In this document: positions 1 through 10,880 of the stretch, in pieces
Position numbering within the stretch: position 1 is the stretch's first letter
How the letters are laid out: every line of letters starts with the position of its first letter
Assembly (NCBI RefSeq): GCF_011397635.1
Contig: NC_064767.1
Location: 19,642,537 to 19,706,536, forward strand
Origin: Epinephelus fuscoguttatus
Lineage: Eukaryota; Chordata; Actinopteri; Perciformes; Serranidae
Direction: 5' to 3'
Length of the DNA: 64,000 nt
The notes under the pieces: model-generated
Database searches by the model: none
What the model was told of the DNA's origin: nothing
The model's input: only the letters and a program-made list of their open reading frames with translations
Program-made: the position numbers and the translations under genes

Positions 1-300
1 AAATTTGTAAAAATATGTGTTTGTGAGCATTTCTTCTTCTTAAGATACTAATTCAACGGCATCATCGACCTTTTTCTTAGCAGGCATTGCAGATGTCAGT
101 AGGAAAAGAGCAGGTGTATTTACTAACATCAATGATAGCTGCATTCCACTTAGGGGAGGTCCTGGTATTGTGTATGCAGTCTTACTGAAATAGCTTAATG
201 GGGCACTTAATGGAACTGAGCCAACTGAACCAACTTCACCTGTGCTTCAGGTCAAAATGTCTGCTGTGAAAAACGTCCATTACTACACGAATGTGTTGGG
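1..300. other. Non-coding upstream flank, unassigned
   Basis: No gene or recognisable element is visible here. The sequence is ordinary AT-leaning teleost intergenic DNA up to the truncated edge of the Tc1-like remnant near position 302. Confidence 0.4.
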
Positions 301-301
301 A

Positions 302-1066
302 TGGTCACAATTAAAGCCACTCTAACTTGCAGTTTGATCGAACAACACAATGCCACAGATGTCCCAAGTTTTGAGGGAGTTTGCCTTTGGCATGTAGACT
401 GCAGGAATGTCCACCAGAGCTGTTGCCCTTGTTGTTTCCCTGAATTTGGCGGTACATCCAACCAGCCTCACAACCGCACAAGTTGGTTGGGATGACAAAC
501 TGCTGTCAGTTCAAGACCCTTCAAGCCAACTGTTGCATCAGCTGTTTGGGTGGCTGATTGTGTGGAAAGACGCTGGATGTGGAGGTCCTGAGCTGGTGTG
601 GCTACATGTGATCTGTGGCTGTGGGGCTGGTTGGATGTAGTGCCAAATCCAGGGAAATGTCATTGGTAGTGTTAGTGAAGTGGGCCAAAGTTCACGGGCA
701 ACCGCTCTGGTGAACATTCCTGCGGTCAGCATGCCAATGGCACGCTGCCTTCAAACTCAAGACACCTGTAGTGTTTTGTCGTCATCAAAGTGCACATTTC
801 AGAGTGGCCTTTAACTGTGACCAACTCCAGGCACACCTGTGCCACTGTGATGCCGTTTAATCTGCATCTTGATATACCACACCTGTCAGATGGATGGATG
901 GATTATCCTGGAAAAGGAGACATGCTCACGAACACAGATTTGAACACATTTGTGACCAAAATTTGAGCTACATTTGCTGAACGCGTGAAAAAAGTCTCAG
1001 ATCTTTATCTTGAGCATGTGAAAAATGGGAGCAAAGACAAAAGTGTAGTGTTTTGTTCAGTATAAA
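302..1066 (+). mobile_element. Tc1-like transposon remnant, foldback form
   Basis: The stretch at about 355-475 reads as the start of a teleost Tc1/mariner-type transposase: a Q-V-L-R-E-like segment, then a T-A-G-M-S-T-R-A-V-A helix-turn-helix-like stretch, interrupted by a stop. The same segment reappears inverted at about 690-735 (minus strand T-A-G-M-F-T-R-A-V-A-R-E). Positions 302-430 are a diverged reverse complement of about 690-815. The right end at 1017-1066 carries the family's usual terminus (a GGGAGCAAAGACAAAAGTGT stretch, then a TTGTTCAGTATAAAT end). The left terminus is missing. The middle of the transposase, including its DDE catalytic part, is absent, so this is a dead, internally deleted copy. 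Confidence 0.75.
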
Positions 1067-1137
1067 TTCATCACATGAAAAATTTGAAAAAAATTCTCAG
1101 TCATCCAGGTCATGGTAATCTTAAGTGTTATATCATA

Positions 1138-1247
1138 GGCAACTGGACTTGCTTGAGTTTCTTGGAGATGTTTCACCTCTCATCCAAGAGACTTCTTCAG
1201 TTCAGAACTGATGTCTGACATCTTCAAGAAACTCAAAGCAAGTTGCC
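1138..1247. repeat. Dispersed repeat with inverted arms
   Basis: A sequence starting GGCAACTGGACTTGCTTGAG is followed about 80 bases later by its near reverse complement (ending CTCAAAGCAAGTTGCC), giving an imperfect hairpin. The core, with the words CTCATCCAAGAG and CTTCTTCAGTTC, is one I recognise as a common teleost interspersed repeat; I cannot name the family. Confidence 0.55.
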
Positions 1248-1259
1248 ACTCCAGTGACT

Positions 1260-2360
1260 AGGTCAAGGGTGAAGAATCTCCAACTGTTTTTATCTTCTTC
1301 TTGTCGCTCCTGTTTTTGAACATGTTGTACTTGTTAATTGACGGCATTATCTCCTGTCTGCATGCCCATACTGATGGGGATCTACCTCTGCTTTTCATGC
1401 TCGTCTCATACATCTGACATTGTCGCACCTGTGACATCATCACACATATTTAAAATAGCTGCAGATATTGTTTTAACATTCCTGGAGGACAGACGTCTGT
1501 GGAGGTGCTCTTTGCTGTTTTGCACCTGTCCCTCCCGTATAGTCAAATGTTGAGACAGCCCCATGTGCTCAACAGCCCATGTGCAAAAAGAAACATTCCT
1601 TTCTGGGGCTCAATAAAGAGGAATTAGTGTTTGTTATCAACACATCTTTCAACCATTAAAAGGATCTATGAACTTGCTCCCTCTGCTGGAGAATGACTGG
1701 ACGACAAGTCAAAGCAACAGCTGACACCTCCAGCCACTCTGTGTGTAAGCAGCAAATGCGATTTGCTTGTTGCAGTTGGTGATTTTGGCAGAGAAAACCT
1801 GCCACAGTCTGCCACAGAGCGCAGCCACCACTCTGAATCTCATCCAAATGTACTGTAAGTGGTCCCACCACTGCTGATCTCTGTTGCCCCAACAGTGACA
1901 TCAGCCCGCTGTCCATTGGCTGCTGACAGTCAGGCCATCCTCCTCACGGCATGCAGCACCTCGGTGTTAGTCACGCTGCCAGCCAGAGCTCAGACACCTC
2001 ACTGTTTCAGCCCAGCTCTTGCGGACTCGTGCAACATAGAGGACTTAATGAAATGTTGCTTCCGCTGGCCACTTTTCAGGGAATCTGACATCACAGTGTG
2101 GTCGACCTGAAATGATTCAGCTAAATGATGCAATGCATATGTTTTGGATATCGTGTACATTTTTGATTCCCATCATCTCCAATAAGACTCACATTTCAGT
2201 AAGCTCTGGTGGTTACACTTGTCGACGCATTTAGAGACAATCATGGAAGATTGCTAACACATTGCTTGTGGGAAATGACTTGTGATAAATTAAAGGCCTA
2301 ACTGCATGCTTCATATAAAGGAGTGCAGCGGTTTTTGTTTTATTTCAACACAGGGAAGGG
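1260..2360. other. Intergenic, nothing recognised
   Basis: Only short chance reading frames on both strands. No conserved domain, splice-compatible exon or clear repeat was seen. Confidence 0.4.
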
Positions 2361-2367
2361 AAACAAA

Positions 2368-2589
2368 TGAAATGGGTGGTTTAGGCATCCACCCTCAGAA
2401 AATTTTTAAGCATCAAACACTTAATTTCCTTCCTTCTAATTTTCTGCACCATTTTGTGCCTTTTGTGCATTAATTCATGGTGAAAACGTCTTAGATTTCA
2501 GGTTTTTCTTGAGGAAATAAATGCACATGATTTAAATACTGAGGGGGGGGCATGGCCCCTGCATGCCCCTCTTTAAAGCTACGCCCATG
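2368..2589 (-). repeat. Dispersed CGTAGATTT-type repeat, copy A
   Basis: On the minus strand it begins CATGGGCGTAGCTTTAAAG, continues through a C-rich tract (position 2541 on, read from the other side), and ends with AAATTAAGTGTTTGATGCTT and a CCACCCATTT end. Copies in the opposite orientation sit at 8095-8345 and 17797-18015. The family is unclassified here; the three copies are clearly related by eye. Confidence 0.6.
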
Positions 2590-2691
2590 AAGGAATCATT
2601 TATCTGGAATTAAAAATGCTAAAACAACTGGATGGATATTTCACTTGTCATTCCTCTTTAAATCTTAATCCAAAAACATCCCTTAGAAGTA

Positions 2692-2721
2692 CCCCCCTCC
2701 CCTCCCCTCCTCTCCCCTCCC
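2692..2721. repeat. Homopyrimidine CCCCTCC tract
   Basis: A 30-base run made only of C and T with repeated CCCCTCC units. The minus strand has several G4 runs and could form a quadruplex; no function is shown. Confidence 0.6.
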
Positions 2722-3589
2722 AAATCACTTTTTCTCTAATCCTAATTTGCACACAAGAAGATGGCTAAAGGGCTGCCTGTGCCAAAGGAAAGGGTCCTAG
2801 GGGTCAGACGGGGTTATTGGGAAATAACCCTTCATGCAGTGTTGGGTAGGGACCGTCTGGATTAGTGATGCAAATGTGGCATATCTGATAGGCCTTTAAT
2901 CTGTCTCAAAACACTTTATTTTCTGTATTTTGAATTTTCGGGTGCTATAATGAAAGTGATTATTGAAATATTGCAGGAAAACGTCAAAATTACATCCAAT
3001 AAATCTCATTGTGAATACCGTGCACTCTCATTCCAAAAGGGACATGAAGGTGATTATTTATTTCTTATTCTGACTTTCAACAAGTGAATCAGCAACTTTT
3101 TTGGGATCCTGCATTATATTTAATAGTATTTTAGACTGTGTGTGTGTCATTTTCTTATTTGCTGGTGTCCGAAATATGAATTAAAACATCGTCACATTCA
3201 CATTTGCGACTATAACTGCGCAAATCTGGCAACATCAAGATGCTATTCCTGATGATTATTCTAAAAAATAGCACCTGCAGTGGAAAAAAAACATTTTGTC
3301 ACCAATTTTGTAATATAACGATGTGTGTGTGTGTGACCCCCATTTGAAATTAAATCTTCAGATAACACTTTTGATGCGTGCTCGTCTCCAATGTGAGTAA
3401 CAGCCCTCGTGTTTGGTGATAAACACTGATTTAATCACACCTTTGTCAAACCACCAATTACTTCCTGCAGAACAAACGATATTTGTGGACCTATCCAACT
3501 AACAATTCGTCATCCAGAGGACTATCCTCCACTAATCCCTGACACTCAGCTGCGCGTTAGATAGCTTAAATAAACTATTTTCCCCCGGC

Positions 3590-3955
3590 CAGAAATTCAA
3601 GGGATCAGTGTTACACTTTTCCTATGGGATTAAACAGATCTTCCTTTGCTGCTGAATGGAGGCAGGGGAGCCACCGTTGCCCAGCCCTGAAGGCCCAGGG
3701 TGCCCTTTTGATCATTCCAGTCTCTCCTTGGTGCAATACCTCTGATTGGCCGAGAGAGTAAGAAGGGGGAAAATCTTTAATTAAGCAGATAATCTCTTGT
3801 TGGGACGAGAGCAGCTCCATTTCAGAGCCCCCTCCTTGAATCCTGGAAGCCCCTGGTGAAGGTTCATGCGCTGGGAGCTCAGTTTCCTCTCCATCGTTCG
3901 ACTGTCTGCAGGCTTTGGACGGGCTCCGTCACCGTCACCTCCCTCACCTGTCAGG
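3590..3955 (+). promoter_or_regulatory. wnt8b: Probable wnt8b proximal promoter and 5'UTR
   Basis: This GC-balanced block stands out from the AT-rich flank and runs directly into the wnt8b start codon. Visible sites include an inverted CCAAT box (ATTGG, 3745-3749), a TTTAATTAAG homeodomain-type site near 3777-3786, a nearby AGATAA GATA-type site, and CTTTG cores (near 3645) of the kind TCF/LEF and SOX factors bind. No TATA box is obvious, and the transcription start cannot be fixed from sequence alone. Confidence 0.45.
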
Positions 3956-6900
3956 ATGTTCATGCATTTGGAGGTTTTCTATTATATTTTCATTCTCCTG
4001 GCTCACATGAGGTCGTACTGCTGCTGGTGAGTTTCATATATTTTTTATTTTTATATAATTTTTTGCAGATTTATTTGGTTTCCAAACACAAAATAAAAAT
4101 GCAAATTGTTCATTTCATTCCAGTGGCACGTGGTGAAATGACTGCAACACATGGATATATTTTTGTCTGTGTACATTTTCTTGCAAAGCCCTTACTTTAT
4201 ATATTTTTCTCTTACATTTTATTAAATTATTTGAACTATTTTACATGTAGAAAAAAGTATACTACCTAAATTTTGGGCTTGCTGGATTTGTTTTATTAAT
4301 TTCACCACTACCACTTTTTAATAAAGCACCTTTTTATTTGAAGAAATAATACATTGTAACTAACGGCTTTATTAATGGTGAATAAATCATGTACTAATGC
4401 TTCATAAATCAGTTGTAAGCCATTATTAAGATCAACTTTTGGGTTGCCAGGTTGTGAAAACTCCCTTCTACCATCTGAGGCTTATCTCTAGCAAAGGGCT
4501 GCAGAAAAAAATCAATTTATTAACACTTAAAACCGCAGACTTGATCAGTTAAAGCCGTTTAATAATGACTTATTAACACACATAAGTACAGACTTGGTGG
4601 CTTATTAGAAAGTGAGAGAGCAATGAGCATTTATAAAGTGATTAGCAACATTTATTACCACAGTCAATTGGATTTTTCACAACCTGGCAACCCTGAAATT
4701 TAAGTAAATAAGTGTTAAAAACATGGCCATTGCCCTCAGTTCTTACATTTCTTGAAACAAATTCAGCAGCATTCTTCACTGAGGTCTTGATGCCTACTGG
4801 TGTCACGGTTTAACATGTTACAAGGCGCGCTAATGAGAGATGTTAGCAGAGGAATTTGCGAAGGACACTGAGCTTCCCTGAGTGAATAAGCTGTCTTCTT
4901 TTCCAGGTCAGTGAATAATTTCTTGATGACTGGACCCAAGGTAAGCCAACTTTCTTTTGATCTTTTCTTCCCAAAGAGAGAGCGCGAGAGAAAACATGCT
5001 TTCTCTGTTGTCCTTGTGATATCTGAACTCGAGTGTACAGACCAACTCTTGTACCTGTGTGTATGCAAAGATGGCCCCTAATGATATATCAGTGATATTC
5101 TTGGCCCTTTGTGGTGCTTGTTCCCCCCTCCGTACACTTGACCTTATTCAGGGCCTCTGTGAAACTGCGGGCTGAATGTTTTAAGGGGCGAGGGCAGCCT
5201 TTGCTGTAGTGGGTGGTCATCATTAGTGAGCCAGACCCCTGTGAAAGAGGTGGCACTCCATCTCCCCAAAGGCCACTTGAGACATATTAGTTATATTATC
5301 GCTCACACAGTGTGAACAAGCTGCAGAGAGGCAGGCGAAAGCCAAGGACAGAGCGTACTGGTTTAAGGGTGCTCAAACAATTCAGCGCATTCACTACAAC
5401 TGATTGAGTTTAATAAAAAAAATAGAATAATATTTGAATCAGTTCACATTGTCTTTTTTGTGAAACTGACAATCAGGGTCGTCTCAGTGTCCAACACATA
5501 AAGGACTTGTTGGTATGTGCTGTCCATTTTGAAATTCTTGGGAAGGAAAGTGGCAAGATATAAACATAAAAGCAACTGAGACTGGTTCACATCACCTTTA
5601 TTAGTTTTACATATGATTTTGTGAACCCAGAGTGTGTTCAGAAGCACCAGAAATGCTCTCTTGATTTATCGGATGTGTGGCCGCTGACTGTCTTTAAGTG
5701 GCACATGTCTAAACTCTGTGTTCTGGGTCAAGTTTGGGTGATTTATTCCCCTCTGTCACCTAAAAAAAATATGTTTATGTAGTATAAATTGGGTTGCATT
5801 TATAAGCAACCACTCACATCTTTTGAATTTGTATAACCTAAGGTGGATATATGTCTCAAATCATGCTCTCAGCTGCTTAAATCATGTTGTCGTGGGGAGT
5901 CTGTGCACCATTTCACAGGTTTAATATTTCCCTTGTCTCTGCTGCCACAGGCGTACCTGATCTACTCCAGCAGCGTGGCAGCAGGAGCCCAGAGTGGCAT
6001 AGAAGAGTGCAAATACCAGTTTGCATGGGACCGCTGGAACTGCCCCGAGAGAGCCCTGCAGCTGTCCACGCACAGCAGCCTGCGCAGCGGTAAGTCCAGA
6101 GTCCCAAGACACCAGCTCAAACATCCCTGCACTGCAGCCAGGCTGAGAGAGAGAGAGGCTAATGGATTTCCAAAGATGTTTCTAAAGTGTTTTTTGTAAT
6201 TATGTGCTTCTGTTTCAAGTTACTGTGTTGAAGGGGAGGTTTTTCTTTCTCCCTTTGTGAAATAGAGATGTTTGCTTAGTGGAAACATTCACCACCCTTC
6301 GGGATAGTTACAGTGGCCACGGTTTGCTAGAGGCAAAACAAACATGCTAATCCATTTCCCAACATCCCCCAGAATTACCGCCTCTATTTGCAGCTTATGA
6401 AAGCAATATACTGAGATTCACAAGACAAAGAGTCAAATGTGTCTGCCAATGCAAAACTGACTTAATTCAGCCAGTGTTTAGAAATGTAGAAGGTTTTATA
6501 GTCCTGAGCAGACTATGGGAAAATAACAAAAAACACGTCAAGACATTTTTTACAAAGAAGAAAAAAATGCAATATGAAAGGAGAGACAGGCAATTGTGAT
6601 ATTAAATGCCTATTCTACAATGAAGGATCTGTGTGATGAGACAGGCTAGTTAATGAGTCTCTCTGCTGACAGCAAATCGGGAGACGGCGTTTGTTCATGC
6701 CATCAGCTCCGCCGGAGTCATGTACACCCTAACCAGGAACTGCAGCCTCGGAGACTTTGACAACTGTGGCTGTGACGACAGCAGGAACGGACAAAGAGGT
6801 CAGACAAACACACACATCTGTACTTAAAAATCCACTTTTGAATCAAATAGCACAGATAATTTCAACGTCATTCTTTCAAATTTTTCCCAGGTGGCCACGG

Positions 6901-9018
6901 TTGGCTCTGGGGCGGCTGCAGTGACAACGTTGGCTTTGGCGAGGCCATCTCCAAACAGTTTGTGGATGCACTGGAGACTGGGCAGGACGCACGGGCAGCC
7001 ATGAATCTCCACAATAACGAGGCTGGGCGAAAGGTACAGTAGGTGCTCTTAATTCACTCACTTGAGAGATAAGCCGTTGGTACAAGTTGCAGCGCAAGTT
7101 GATGCCTTGATTTGAGCCATACAGTATTAAAGTGGGTGGCGGTGTGCTGGAAATTTTGTGAATCTCTCCTGGCCCTCCAGCTGATTGCACAGTGTAAAGC
7201 ACCTTTTGAATCATTTTTCTCCGCTCAGAATTACACTGAGTGTGCCACCCAAGCATCCCTTTCACGTCGCTATAAGTGAGGTGCCACTCGTCCGCAATAA
7301 TAACAGTGTGTTCGGTGTACCAGAAGGGCCTATTTACCAGTGCTGAATGCCCCTTATGACAATACCTCAACTCGAGAATCTCAGGATCACTGGTGCAAGC
7401 TTAATTAGAGATCCTGGGGAGCCAGACATTGCACAGCATTCTGTATTATGCTGCTTTTTAAAATAAGTGTTTAGTTTTATTCTTGCAATAAGGATCCCAC
7501 ATTTATGTTGGTCTTTGTTTGGCCCCAAGGGAGTCTGAGGGGACCACAGGCGTGCAGCTGAAGTGCTCTTTGTTTACGGTGCCTTTGCTCCCCCCTGTTG
7601 GGCCCTAGGATCCCCATGGCACCTGGAGCATCATTGTAACAGAAAAAAATGGGGATAGAAAGAGAGAAAAACTCCTTTTTCATTTCTCCACTCAATGGGA
7701 CTCTCCATTGGGTCTTCACACACTAGAAAACATGTTGATAATGAACATGCTAAATAAATACTCCTATTTCTTCTGGGCGGACAATGGGACTCGATGTGAA
7801 ACTTTGATTCAGCCTCACCTCAACAGAAAGTTCGTCGCCTCCTCACGGAAAGAAAACGTCCCTTTTCAACCGACAGCTGTTTTGTGTCGGGTAAAGTCAG
7901 GAAACACTGAGGACGACAAAGAGGCTCAGCTCTGGACCTTGAAGCTATCATGTCTTTCTTTCAGCGTATTCATCCCTTTTTTATACTTAACTGGAGAATG
8001 TTGAGAGTACAACCAGTTAATTTGACAACACATCAATCAAAACACAATGGGCATCCTGTCTTTTACACACACATACTTATATGAGATACGTATGCATAGG
8101 CGTAGATTTCGGGGGGAGGCAGGGGACATGTCCCCCTCAATACTCAGAACATTAGCATTTGTCTGCCCCATTTTGACAAATTAAATACATCTACACTATA
8201 AAATTGATGCAGAAAAGGCACAAACTGGTGCATAAATTTCACCAGAATGCAGGAAATTAAGTGTTTGATGGTCAAAATTTTCTGTCAGAGGACCCCCTAA
8301 CCTCATATGTGTCCCCCCAAATGTTGAAACAAAACCTACACCTTTGTACATATGCACACTCACAACCACAGAATCAGTTTCTGTCTTGTCTTTTGTATAA
8401 AAACAATCTTCAACACACCATTTTAACAATGTTTCTCTGTGTCCTCAGGCTGTGAAGGGGACCATGCAGAGGACATGTAAGTGCCATGGCGTGTCAGGAA
8501 GCTGCACCACCCAGACCTGCTGGCTGCAGCTGCCAGAGTTCAGGGAGGTGGGGAACTACCTGAAGGAGAAGTACCACAGGGCTCTGAAGGTGGATCTCCT
8601 CCGAGGAGCTGGGAACAGTGCGGCCAGCCGGGGGGCCATCGCCGAGACCTTCAGCTCTATCTCTCGTAAGGAGCTGGTCCACCTCGAAGACTCCCCCGAT
8701 TACTGCCTGGAAAACCGCACTCTTGGCTTGCCGGGCACTGAAGGCCGTGAGTGCCTCAAGAAGGGCAAGAACTTGAGCAAATGGGAGAAACGGAGCTGCA
8801 AGAGACTGTGCGGAGAGTGCGGGCTGGCGGTGGAGGAGCGCAAAGCCGAGATGGTGTCGAGCTGTAATTGTAAATTCCACTGGTGCTGCGCGGTGAAGTG
8901 TGAGCAGTGCAGGAAGACAGTGACCAAGTACTTTTGTGTAAAGAAAGGAGGTCAGAGGGGAAGGAATGAGAGCGCCAGCAGCCGCCGGAAGAACCTGAGA
9001 CTGAGGAAGAAGCACTGA
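3956..9018 (+). CDS. wnt8b: Wnt8b secreted signalling protein, six coding exons
   Basis: Secreted Wnt ligand that acts through Frizzled/LRP receptors; in vertebrates Wnt8b patterns the forebrain and midbrain (family knowledge). Coding exons are 3956-4026, 4907-4940, 5951-6089, 6673-6798, 6891-7033 and 8449-9018, all bounded by GT/AG, 1083 nt, giving 360 aa, the normal Wnt8 length. Residues 1-24 form a hydrophobic signal peptide (exon 1). The body shows the Wnt cysteine pattern, including [10 protein letters not shown] and the [10 protein letters not shown] motif; Ser187 in that motif is the expected palmitoleoylated serine. N-glycosylation sequons lie at Asn104 (NCS) and Asn260 (NRT). The last exon carries the C-terminal cysteine-rich domain and a basic tail ending LRLRKKH. 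I call wnt8b rather than wnt8a because the next gene is hif1an, as in other vertebrates. An upstream alternative start is not supported, because the signal peptide begins at this Met. Confidence 0.95.
4441..4693. mobile_element. Small MITE with 20-bp perfect inverted ends
   Basis: GGGTTGCCAGGTTGTGAAAA at 4441-4460 is repeated as an exact reverse complement at 4674-4693. The 253-bp unit is AT-rich with no coding capacity and lies in wnt8b intron 1. It is probably a non-autonomous DNA transposon; the superfamily is not determined. Confidence 0.7.
7034..8090 (+). promoter_or_regulatory. Enhancer-like non-repetitive sequence in wnt8b intron 5
   Basis: Two blocks, about 7130-7440 and 7490-7900, are GC-balanced, non-repetitive and unlike the AT-rich rest of the introns. 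They contain CTTTGTTT and CCTTTGCTC SOX/TCF-type words and a CTTAATTAGAG homeodomain-type core near 7401. This looks like conserved non-coding DNA, but conservation cannot be tested here. Confidence 0.3.
8095..8345 (+). repeat. Dispersed CGTAGATTT-type repeat, copy B
   Basis: Begins CATAGGCGTAGATTTCGG, followed by a G-rich stretch, a CATGTCCCCC stretch, and the shared AAATTAAGTGTTTGATG block near 8256. It is the same family as 2368-2589 (inverted) and 17797-18015. It ends about 100 bases before the acceptor of the last wnt8b exon. Confidence 0.6.
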
Positions 9019-9745
9019 GCATCTGAGCATCTATGTGTACCACTGCAGCTCCTGTCAGCACCCAAATTGTCTGTGCATGTTCAGATAGTGTGTGTGCTGG
9101 ACAAAAGCTCAGCAAACAACTTCAGACCATCTTCATTGTCTATTTTGTGTAAAAAGTTAAAGACAGTGGGATGTGCACAAAGCCACATGATAGAGAAGTT
9201 TACAACTTTGTAGAGTTTTTGGTATAAATGTATTTAAGATATATTTTTATACTTTTTACAACGTTTTCGGGCATTTTAAGAATATTTCTCGGACTGCAAA
9301 ATTCTCCACAACATGATTTATTTATTTACATAAACCTTGGGATAAAAATTGTTAGTTTTCGAGTGGTGATATGACTGTCGAGTGACGGCATGACTAGCTT
9401 TTAATATCAAAACTCGCCAAGTTGTATTCTCATGAATGCTTGTGTCTGTTGCCTTAGCAATAATATTCCTATATTTCAACCATCACTGCCAAGCTTTGAA
9501 TTTCTTTAGAAATATTTTGACATTTTTGGGGACAGTCTGCTCTCCCATCATCTGGCTCGCCCTGATCTTTGCTGCCCTCTTGATGTATTTAATTGTATAT
9601 AAAATGAAGCACTTTGTACTGTACATTGTTAATTTATTGCACAGCGTTCCCTAGTTTTGCTTTATTGTTAGCTATCTTCATGGTTTGTTTTCTATTAAGA
9701 TGTAATGAAAGAATAATAAATCCTTCAATCTTATATATAAATCAG
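9019..9745 (+). other. wnt8b: Probable wnt8b 3'UTR with poly(A) signal
   Basis: AT-rich sequence follows the wnt8b stop. The first clear canonical AATAAA lies at 9715-9720, so the transcript probably ends near 9735-9745. The short reading frames in it look like chance. Confidence 0.55.
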
Positions 9746-9939
9746 CCTGAAGCAAGCGTTCATCCTTCTTTACTCTTTGTGGCAGTGATACCTGATGCTT
9801 TGCTGTAAACACAACCTTCCTCTCCACATTGTCCACACCGGGGTTAGGATACTCTGGGGCAAACCAACAAGAATAGAAAGCTTTCCAGCGCACTCTTCGT
9901 TCCATCACGCCTTTCTCAATTTCGCCTCAACAAATACCT

Positions 9940-10880
9940 CCCCGTTCTCTCCCTCATCATGGTAATCCTCAAAGAGCCCCCTAACTCCCAAGCGCTTGGA
10001 AGTTTCTTTACTGTTTAATACTAGTTTAATTAACTTTGTCCAGACAGAGTAGGGCCGTGGGGGTGGAGGGCATGAGGCAAGTTGCCCTTAAAAATCATCC
10101 CGCCTCTAATTTTGTATGCTAATCTCCTTTTTCACGCCGCGCCTCCTTAGGAGTGGGGGAAAGAAATGTTGGGAAAACTTTGGGTTGCCTGTGCAGGGGC
10201 TTCCTGCGGCTGTTTTATTTCTGGGCCCACCTATTTGGATCCTTTCACTCCTCTAGGGCCTTCCTTTGCTCGATTTAACAATGAATGCAGAGCTAATCAG
10301 CTCTCTCGGAAATGCACCACTGTCGAGGAAGGTAATCCCTTCTTCTCTACTCTCAATGGGCTGTCGCCTTCTAAAGGACTTTGGGAAAAGGCTTTGCACA
10401 GATTCACACTGTTCTCTCAAAAGAAGTTAGTTCAAGTATTGTGCCCAAACAAGTGGGTTTTATAAACACATGCTTGCCAGGATACTCACCCCACCTGCAA
10501 GTAAGAAGTGCCAGGCCCAGGCAGACTAGCACATGGCAGCCGAAGCCGAAACCCTTCAGACGAGATGGGACATGAAAGAGGAGATTAGAGGTCCCATTGA
10601 GAAGGGGGCGTTCATTTCTGCACCTTCCTCCTTTTACTCAATAAAGTGTCAAGGAAACACCTTGTTGACATCTTATTTACCGAATAATGATCATAATCAA
10701 AACTCCTCCCTCCCCTGATGACCCCTGTGGGCTGGCTGGATTGCTCTGCCTGGCATGCAGCAAAAACTCTCTCCCCAACAAAAGAACCAGCATGCCAAGC
10801 TTTTGCCCTACGGCTTTGTGCAAGTTCTGCAATTTACTGCGATAGGGAGTACAACTGGGGCACGCCAAAATGTTCATTCA
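9940..10880. promoter_or_regulatory. Candidate conserved non-coding block downstream of wnt8b
   Basis: Non-repetitive, moderately GC-rich sequence with an ATGCTAAT POU-octamer-like site at 10116-10123, a GTTTAATTAAC homeodomain core near 10025, and several CTTTG words. It differs in texture from the transposon-rich DNA that follows. Long open frames here have no recognisable domain. Regulatory function is inference only. Confidence 0.3.

Noticed and set aside
3856..4269. 137-aa plus-strand open frame
   Set aside because: It is out of frame with the true wnt8b start exon and runs into AT-rich intron sequence; its hydrophobicity reflects T-rich codons.
6876..7370. 164-aa minus-strand open frame
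   Set aside because: It overlaps wnt8b exon 5 antisense and then intron DNA, with no domain and no supporting splice or poly(A) context.
8494..9030. 178-aa open frame on the minus strand
   Set aside because: It is the antisense of wnt8b exon 6, whose sense frame is a clear Wnt domain; the antisense protein has no known domain.
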